From NCBI GenBank assembly GCA_016936015.1, contig JAFGPV010000044.1:1-33311 (forward strand): a DNA stretch of 33,311 bases, written 5' to 3'. Source of the stretch: Pirellulales bacterium (GTDB taxonomy: Bacteria > Planctomycetota > Planctomycetia > Pirellulales > Thermoguttaceae). The translations under genes were made by a program, and so were the position numbers. This document shows positions 27,124 to 33,311 of this stretch, one piece after another. The notes under the pieces were generated by a model, which ran no database searches, was not told where the DNA came from, and worked only from the letters and a program-made list of their open reading frames with translations. Numbering within the stretch: position 1 is the stretch's first letter; each line of letters opens with the position of its first letter.

Positions 27124-27579
27124 ATGCCGCAATCCTTGGCTCGAATTTGGCTGCACATCGTGTTCAGCACAGGCGAGCGGCGAGCGTACCTCCAGAATGC
27201 GGAACTGCGCGAGGAGATGTTTCACATGTTGGGACATCACGCCAAAGAGACCGGTTGTCCCCCGGTCCGCGTCGGCGGTTGGATCGACCATGTGCATGTA
27301 TTGTGTGGATTATCGCGGACGATCACGGTTGCGGAATTAGTGGAAGTAATGAAACGGGAAACGTCGAAATGGATGAAACAACGGGCGGCAGACCAGAGTT
27401 TGTTTCATTGGCAAAACGGTTATGGAGCATTTTCGGTGAGCCAGTCGCTCGTTTATCAGGTGACCGATTATATTGAGCGGCAGCCGGAACATCATGGACG
27501 CATGACGTTTCAAGAGGAATTCCGCGCTATTTGCGCAAAACATAATGTGCAGATCGACGAACGATACGTATGGGATTGA
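27124..27579 (+). CDS. REP-associated tyrosine transposase (RAYT), Y1/HUH family
   Basis: The 151-residue product starts at ATG 27124 with GGAG 9 nt upstream. It has the IS200-like Y1 transposase layout: strand 1 ARIWLHIVFSTGER, the metal-binding HUH motif DHVHVL (His56 and His58), and the C-terminal helix SQSLVYQVTDYIERQPEHH with the probable nucleophile Tyr116 (Tyr111 is the alternative). The end FQEEFRAICAKHNVQIDERYVWD is typical of RAYT proteins. All catalytic residues are present, so it may be active. Known RAYTs cut single-stranded REP hairpins. Two 202-bp palindromic elements flank it here (26895-27096 and 27626-27827), and the whole unit lies between atpA and atpG in the same direction as the operon. 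Confidence 0.92.
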   Translation: MPQSLARIWLHIVFSTGERRAYLQNAELREEMFHMLGHHAKETGCPPVRVGGWIDHVHVLCGLSRTITVAELVEVMKRETSKWMKQRAADQSLFHWQNGYGAFSVSQSLVYQVTDYIERQPEHHGRMTFQEEFRAICAKHNVQIDERYVWD

Positions 27580-27596
27580 AAGGGTGGTGCCCAGTT

Positions 27597-27615
27597 GGTG
27601 CTCCGAAGGAGCACC
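27597..27615 (+). other. Hairpin after the RAYT gene
   Basis: GGTGCTCC (27597-27604) and GGAGCACC (27608-27615) pair with a GAA loop, immediately before the downstream 202-bp element. It mirrors the CACCCC/GGGGTG hairpin in front of the upstream copy. Confidence 0.6.
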
Positions 27616-27625
27616 GGTTCACCCA

Positions 27626-27827
27626 GCCCAGGGCAACGCCCTGGGGAAGGATGGCCGCCATCAATGTTTTGTGTATTGACATGCGTTCGGTCCAACGGAC
27701 CAACCGTTCGCCGCCGTTCGTGATGAACGGTTGGCCCGTTGGGCCGAAATGGAACGCGAGGTTTCGACCTGTTCCCCAGGGCGTTGCCCTGGGCTGGGAG
27801 AACGAGAGGCCTTCGGCCTGAAAACAT
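27626..27827. repeat. 202-bp REP-like element, downstream copy
   Basis: It is a direct repeat of the element at 26895-27096, the same length to the base. The 23-bp ends (27626-27648 and 27772-27794), the central stem and the tail hairpin are conserved, while the spacer regions between them differ at many positions. It ends 40 nt before the atpG start. Confidence 0.88.
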
Positions 27828-27867
27828 TACGTGGTCATTTCGACCCTCGACATTCGACTCCTAATTC

Positions 27868-28746
27868 ATGGCCAAAGCCCGAGCCCTTGACCGCCGCCGC
27901 CGCTCGATCCGGAACATCCGCAAGATTACGCGGACGATGGAGTTGATTTCGCGCGCACAGTTCAAGCGGGCGATGGATCGGGCCACCGCCGCGTCAGCAT
28001 ACACTAAGCGGATTACAAAACTGGTGGGCGATCTGGTCCACAGCGGATTGGAAGTCAGCCATCCGCTCTTGACTACCCCGCCCGAGACGCTTCATGCCGG
28101 GCTGCTGGTGCTGACGGCCAATCGGGGGATGTGCGGCGGATACAACGCCGGTGTGCTGCGGCTGGCCAACCTGCGGTTGAAGGAGTTGCAGGACGACGAC
28201 GTCGCGGTGCGGCTGGAGGTCTCCGGCAAGCGGGGGATCTCGGCGTTCCGTTTCCGTGGCGTCCGGCCCGACGAGCAGTACACGCACTTCGAGGACAAGC
28301 CGACCTTCGAGCAGGTCAACTCCCTGGCCGTCCGCTATCTGGACGATTTCACGGCCGGCCGGTTGGACCGGCTCGACGTGGCCTACACCCGGTTCGAGTC
28401 CTCCAGCCGGCAGGAGGCGGTGGTCGAGACGCTGCTGCCGCTGACCAAGTTGGAAGGTGGGGAGGAAGTCCACTCGGAAAAAGAAGTGCAGTACGACTTT
28501 TTGCCCTCGGCGGCGAGCCTCCTGGACGAAGTGGTGCCCATGAGCTTCAAGGTCAAGTTGTTCAAGTGTTTCCTCGACGCGGCCGTCAGCGAGCAGATCG
28601 CCCGGATGGTGGCCATGAAAGCGGCCACCGACAACGCCGACAAGATGATTTCCATGCTCTCGATGGCCTACAACCGCGCCCGGCAGGGCCAGATCACGGG
28701 CGAACTGCTCGAGATCATCGGCGGGGCGGAGGCGATCAGCGGATAG
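27868..28746 (+). CDS. atpG: ATP synthase subunit gamma
   Basis: Gamma is the central rotor shaft of F1. The 292-residue product starts at ATG 27868 and opens with the conserved helix RRRRSIRNIRKITRTMELIS. The middle domain has LLVLTANRGMCGGYNAGVLR, the family Rossmann-like strand. The C-terminal helix ends MVAMKAATDNADKMISMLSM and YNRARQGQITGELLEIIGGAEAI, which is diagnostic. The sequence is complete and conserved despite the insertion upstream. Its distance from atpA (1018 nt) is far greater than any other gap in the operon. Confidence 0.95.
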   Translation: MAKARALDRRRRSIRNIRKITRTMELISRAQFKRAMDRATAASAYTKRITKLVGDLVHSGLEVSHPLLTTPPETLHAGLLVLTANRGMCGGYNAGVLRLANLRLKELQDDDVAVRLEVSGKRGISAFRFRGVRPDEQYTHFEDKPTFEQVNSLAVRYLDDFTAGRLDRLDVAYTRFESSSRQEAVVETLLPLTKLEGGEEVHSEKEVQYDFLPSAASLLDEVVPMSFKVKLFKCFLDAAVSEQIARMVAMKAATDNADKMISMLSMAYNRARQGQITGELLEIIGGAEAISG

Positions 28747-28766
28747 GAAATTGCAATTTGCAATAA

Positions 28767-30265
<1,499 letters not shown>

Positions 30266-30266
<1 letters not shown>

Positions 30267-30664
30267 TGATCATGCAATGCATCATCGTTACGCCCGAACG
30301 GACCCTGCGGGATCAGCCGGCGGATTTTATCGTCGTGACGCTGGAGGACGGGGAGATCGGCATCGCCTCGGGCCATGCGCCGCTTTTGGGTCGGTTGGGC
30401 TACGGCGAGATGCGGGTCTCCCAGGCCGGGAAAACCGAACGATTCTACGTGGAGGGCGGATTCCTGGAAGTGTTGGAGAACGTCGTCACGGTGCTTACCC
30501 CCCGGGCGGCGCCCGCCGAGCAGATCGATCCGGCGGTGGCCCGGGAGCAGCTCTTCTCGGCGCTGAGCAAACCGGCCCCTTCGGGCGAACTGCTGGCCGT
30601 CCGCAACCGCGCGGTGGCGATCAGCCGCGCTCGGCTCCGAGTGGCCCGCCGGACACAGCCATAA
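30266..30664 (+). CDS. atpC: ATP synthase subunit epsilon
   Basis: Epsilon couples the rotor shaft to the c-ring and can inhibit ATP hydrolysis. The 132-residue product starts at ATG 30266, overlapping the atpD stop by one base; a second ATG (30272) follows two codons later. The N-terminal beta-sandwich has the family motifs GEIGIASGHAPLLGRLGYGEMRV and YVEGGFLEVLENVVTVLT. The C-terminal helical pair is short and Ala/Arg-rich (AREQLFSALSKP, then RNRAVAISRARLRVAR). It is the last gene of the operon; a 25-bp palindrome follows 26 nt later. Confidence 0.93.
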
Positions 30665-30689
30665 GGCGAAGTCCGGTTTTTCCGGTTGA

Positions 30690-30753
30690 AGGAGGCGGCT
30701 CCTGCCGCCGATGGCGGTTTTTCTCCATCCATCGGCGGCAGGAGCCGCCTCCT
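30690..30753. repeat. Perfect 25-bp inverted repeat after atpC
   Basis: The left arm (30690-30714) begins AGGAGGCGGCTCCTGCC and the right arm (30729-30753) is its exact complement, with a 14-nt loop containing TTTTT. Each arm is partly self-complementary (GGAGGCGGCTCC). It may terminate the atp operon, and it resembles other intergenic palindromes in this window. Confidence 0.88.
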
Positions 30754-30893
30754 ACGAACTCAGGAATTCTTTTAATTTCGGCGGCGGCCCCCCGGGAGGC
30801 TTTTTCAAGCTATAGTTAATTAATGGATAACTCTCTCCTCATCCCTCCGAATAACAGGCACCTTATCCCATAGCGCGGCTTTCGGAGGATTCC

Positions 30894-32780
30894 ATGCGAT
30901 ACCTCTCACCACTTAGTATCAAACGTGCGTCCCTAAAAACAACCTGTACGTCTCGCCGGGGGATCACTTTGTTACTGACGGTTTTTTTGATCGTGGTCAT
31001 GCTCGGCATTATCGCTTTTGCCGTGGACTTCGGTTACATCGTGATGGCCAGAACGCAACTCCAGGTGGCGGCGGACGCGGCCGTCCTGGCGGCGGCAAGC
31101 TCCATTCAAGATGATCCGATTGCGAAAGCCCAGGATATCGGGGCGAGGAACAAAGTGGGGAGCCAACCGGTGCAGATCCTGGCCGCGGACGTGGTCAAGG
31201 GAACCTGGGATAAGGATACCCGCACTTTTTCTCCCTTCGCCGACCAGTCCCAGCTTGGAAATGCGGTCAAGGTCACGGCGCGGGCGGATCAATCGACCCG
31301 GCCCGTTCCGCTCTTCTTTGCCAGCATTTTCAACAAACATTCGATGAATGTCACGGCCGAGGCCGTGGCCACCACCAATCCCCGCGATATCTGCTTCGTC
31401 GTGGACTTGTCCACGTCCATGAACAACGACACCAATCCGGGATGCATCAGCGGTCATTCTTCAACTTATGGGGGCGTGGATACCGACACCCTGCTCCAGA
31501 GGATCTGCGATGATCTCTTTAGTTCCGACAGTTACAGCAGCTCAAAGAACTGGCCGATCGGTGGGGGCGCCTCGCAACGATACTTCGGCAGTTCGAAAAG
31601 CATCACCACATTTGCAGACTTGAGTGAGAAAAATGGGCCGCTTTATAATCTGCCGAGAAGCAGTCCCTACTATCCGTATTCCATTAGCAAAAGCGACCTC
31701 AATAGGAGTTCGGGCATTGTTTCCAAAGAGTATTCCGGGGGCAGGTACGTCACCTCGACCTTGACCAATTCGGAGAAGAAGGCCTGCCAATGGCTGATGG
31801 ACGTGGAGGTACCCGACGTGATGCCCAATGTGAAACCGGTTCCCGACAGCGGCAGCAACGCGAGCATCGCCTATTGGTACAGTTATTTTGACTTCACGAG
31901 ACAAAACATCAGTTATAAATCCAGTTGGAGTTCGAAGATCGGGTATGAAAGTTACATCGCGTTTCTCATGGCCAACGGCCGCGACCGGATGCCGGACGGA
32001 AACATCTATACCCCGATGGCGTGCAACGACGGGAATCCCCACTGCATCATGAACACCGATCCGGATCCGATTGAAGGCGTTTCGTCGGCTCTCGATCTGC
32101 GCTTCCCCGCGCGGGAGATGCCCACCCATGCAGCCCGGCGGGCGATCATCGCGGCGATTCAGGTGATTTGGGACCGGAATATTAACACGCCTGAATATTT
32201 GCGGGATCACGTGTCCGTTATTTCGTTCGACACCGATACGGGCACTAGGGTGAGACATCCGTTGGACGGCGATTATGAGCAAGCCATGAGAGACACCGCG
32301 AAAATCCAGGCGACCCACTTTCAGACGCCCGAAGACACGTACTCGGTCAACACGGCCACCGCCTACGGATTGATGACGGCGATCAATTACCTCCAATCGT
32401 CCGCGGCGAGGCCCAACGCCAATAAGGTTGTGATCCTTTTAACCGACGGCATCCCCAACGTTTACAATCCAAGTTGGGGCATCTCCACTCAGGTTCCCCA
32501 CGAATACAATAATCTCGATTGGCACAATAATGCGAAAGACGCCTCGCTCGTCGAGGCCATCGCCATTAACGCGAAGAAATGGTTATTCTATCCGGTGGGA
32601 TTGGGTTACGACTGCGACAATAATTTCATGGATCACATGTATAGCGTGTCGCAAGGCAAGAATGATCCTTCGCTCACTTGCCCCTACAGCGGCGGCGGTG
32701 ATCCGTATCAGATGGAATCCAAACTCCGGGATTCACTGATCAAAATCATCTCCAATCCCAAACTGCGATTGGTGCAGTAA
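30894..32780 (+). CDS. TadG-like pilus or surface protein with von Willebrand A domain
   Basis: The 628-residue product starts at ATG 30894 after GGAGG. Residues 24-46 are a single membrane helix in the TadE/TadG style (GITLLLTVFLIVVMLGIIAF), followed by VDFGYIVMARTQLQVAADAA, the hallmark of TadG-type proteins. A von Willebrand A domain begins at about 165 with the metal site DLSTSMNND (171-175) and has ILLTDGIPN further on, interrupted by an insert of about 240 residues rich in Tyr, Ser and Asn. TadG proteins work with tight-adherence pili at the cell surface; other tad genes are not in the window. A second closely related gene begins 228 nt downstream. Confidence 0.87.
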   Translation: MRYLSPLSIKRASLKTTCTSRRGITLLLTVFLIVVMLGIIAFAVDFGYIVMARTQLQVAADAAVLAAASSIQDDPIAKAQDIGARNKVGSQPVQILAADVVKGTWDKDTRTFSPFADQSQLGNAVKVTARADQSTRPVPLFFASIFNKHSMNVTAEAVATTNPRDICFVVDLSTSMNNDTNPGCISGHSSTYGGVDTDTLLQRICDDLFSSDSYSSSKNWPIGGGASQRYFGSSKSITTFADLSEKNGPLYNLPRSSPYYPYSISKSDLNRSSGIVSKEYSGGRYVTSTLTNSEKKACQWLMDVEVPDVMPNVKPVPDSGSNASIAYWYSYFDFTRQNISYKSSWSSKIGYESYIAFLMANGRDRMPDGNIYTPMACNDGNPHCIMNTDPDPIEGVSSALDLRFPAREMPTHAARRAIIAAIQVIWDRNINTPEYLRDHVSVISFDTDTGTRVRHPLDGDYEQAMRDTAKIQATHFQTPEDTYSVNTATAYGLMTAINYLQSSAARPNANKVVILLTDGIPNVYNPSWGISTQVPHEYNNLDWHNNAKDASLVEAIAINAKKWLFYPVGLGYDCDNNFMDHMYSVSQGKNDPSLTCPYSGGGDPYQMESKLRDSLIKIISNPKLRLVQ

Positions 32781-33007
32781 CTTCCTGCCAAGGGCCGTCC
32801 CACCCTTGACGCGGCCCCTTGTTGCGTGGGAGCACATCAACCGGTTACGAAACAAATCTCCTTATCTTCAAATAGGTTGCGCCTATTCTTGAAGGCGGCC
32901 GGCGGCCCGGATCTCTTTTTCAAGCTATCTTTTTAATAGACAGTTTTCAACTTATCCCCCCGCGCCTGGTAAGCACTTTTCCTATAGCGCCGTTCTCGGA
33001 GGGTTCC

Positions 33008-33311
33008 ATGCGATACGTCTCACCACTCAGCGTCGGACCTGCGTCCCCCCAAACAAGCCGTTCGTCTCGCCGTGGGGTCACTTTGTTGTTGACGGTTTTT
33101 TTAATCGTCGTCATGCTCGGCATCATCGCTTTTGCCGTGGACATCGGCTACGTCCTGATGGCGAAGACGCAACTGCAAACCGCGGCGGACGCGGCCGCCC
33201 TGGCGGCGGCGGACTCCATTCAAGACGATCCGGCCGGGGAAGCCCAGGATATCGGGGGGAGAAACAAAGTCGGGAGCCAACCGGTGCAGATCCTGGCCGC
33301 GGACGTGGTCA
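33008..33311 (+). CDS. Second TadG-like gene, cut by the window edge
   Basis: The frame opens at ATG 33008 with GGAGGG upstream and runs open to the end of the window, giving 101 residues. It repeats the first gene almost residue for residue: MRYVSPLSV, the helix GVTLLLTVFLIVVMLGIIAF, VDIGYVLMAKTQLQTAADAA and NKVGSQPVQILAADVV. The leader is also duplicated, including CTTTTTCAAGCTAT, a TATAGCGC-type stretch and CGGAGGxTTCCATGCGATAC. The pair arose by tandem duplication. Whether the second copy also has a von Willebrand domain cannot be seen. Confidence 0.87.
   Translation, partial: MRYVSPLSVGPASPQTSRSSRRGVTLLLTVFLIVVMLGIIAFAVDIGYVLMAKTQLQTAADAAALAAADSIQDDPAGEAQDIGGRNKVGSQPVQILAADVV

Noticed and set aside
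26895-27827. CRISPR array from the repeated palindromes
   Set aside because: There are only two copies, each 202 bp with internal symmetry, separated by a transposase gene, and no spacers or cas genes.

Overview
The window looks like a chromosomal segment of a planctomycete, most likely of the Pirellulales/Thermoguttaceae type. The clues are a short membrane protein opening with the NPYESP motif, a PEP-CTERM exported protein, a greatly enlarged SecA, an ATP synthase locus carrying both AtpZ-like and AtpI-like genes, a GC-rich composition, and many perfect or near-perfect palindromic elements between genes. The assignment comes from gene content read by eye, not from a database search.

Layout. 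(1) 1-3123: a secreted protein of unknown function and a large PEP-CTERM / autotransporter-strand protein. The latter has an elaborate leader with a near-consensus promoter, a palindrome over the promoter and an intrinsic terminator. (2) 3124-6942: coaX (CoA synthesis), a convergent membrane protein, dapB (lysine/peptidoglycan) and rhaB (rhamnose catabolism). (3) 7064-11329, minus strand: a RhuM-family protein, a dipeptide epimerase overlapped by a membrane-protein gene, and metK. (4) 11545-12233: an S23-type four-helix protein and a tiny lipoprotein on opposite strands. (5) 12402-17733, minus strand: secA, a DUF4926 gene and waaA (Kdo transfer to lipid A). (6) 18155-20280: a Uma2 nuclease-fold gene converging on the primary sigma factor rpoD, with a bidirectional hairpin between them. 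(7) 21129-30664: a zinc-ribbon membrane protein, then the complete F1Fo ATP synthase operon in the order atpZ-atpI-atpB-atpE-atpF-atpH-atpA-atpG-atpD-atpC. (8) 30894-33311: two tandem TadG-like genes, the first with a von Willebrand A domain, the second cut by the window edge.

The main surprise is that the ATP synthase operon is interrupted between atpA and atpG by about 1 kb. This insert holds a REP-associated tyrosine transposase (RAYT) gene flanked by two 202-bp copies of a nested palindromic element. A related solo palindrome lies near dapB. Both atpE and atpF carry signal-peptide-like N-terminal extensions. Intergenic palindromes occur repeatedly, and two repeat tracts sit inside reading frames: a five-copy 7-bp tandem array in waaA and an inverted repeat in the membrane-protein gene at 9224-10063. 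The 7-bp array is a possible phase-variation site.

Most genes are housekeeping genes whose families can be recognised directly from motifs. The proteins at 160-774, 3871-4353, 9224-10063, 12075-12233 and 21129-21677 have no function I can assign. No rRNA, tRNA or CRISPR array was seen.
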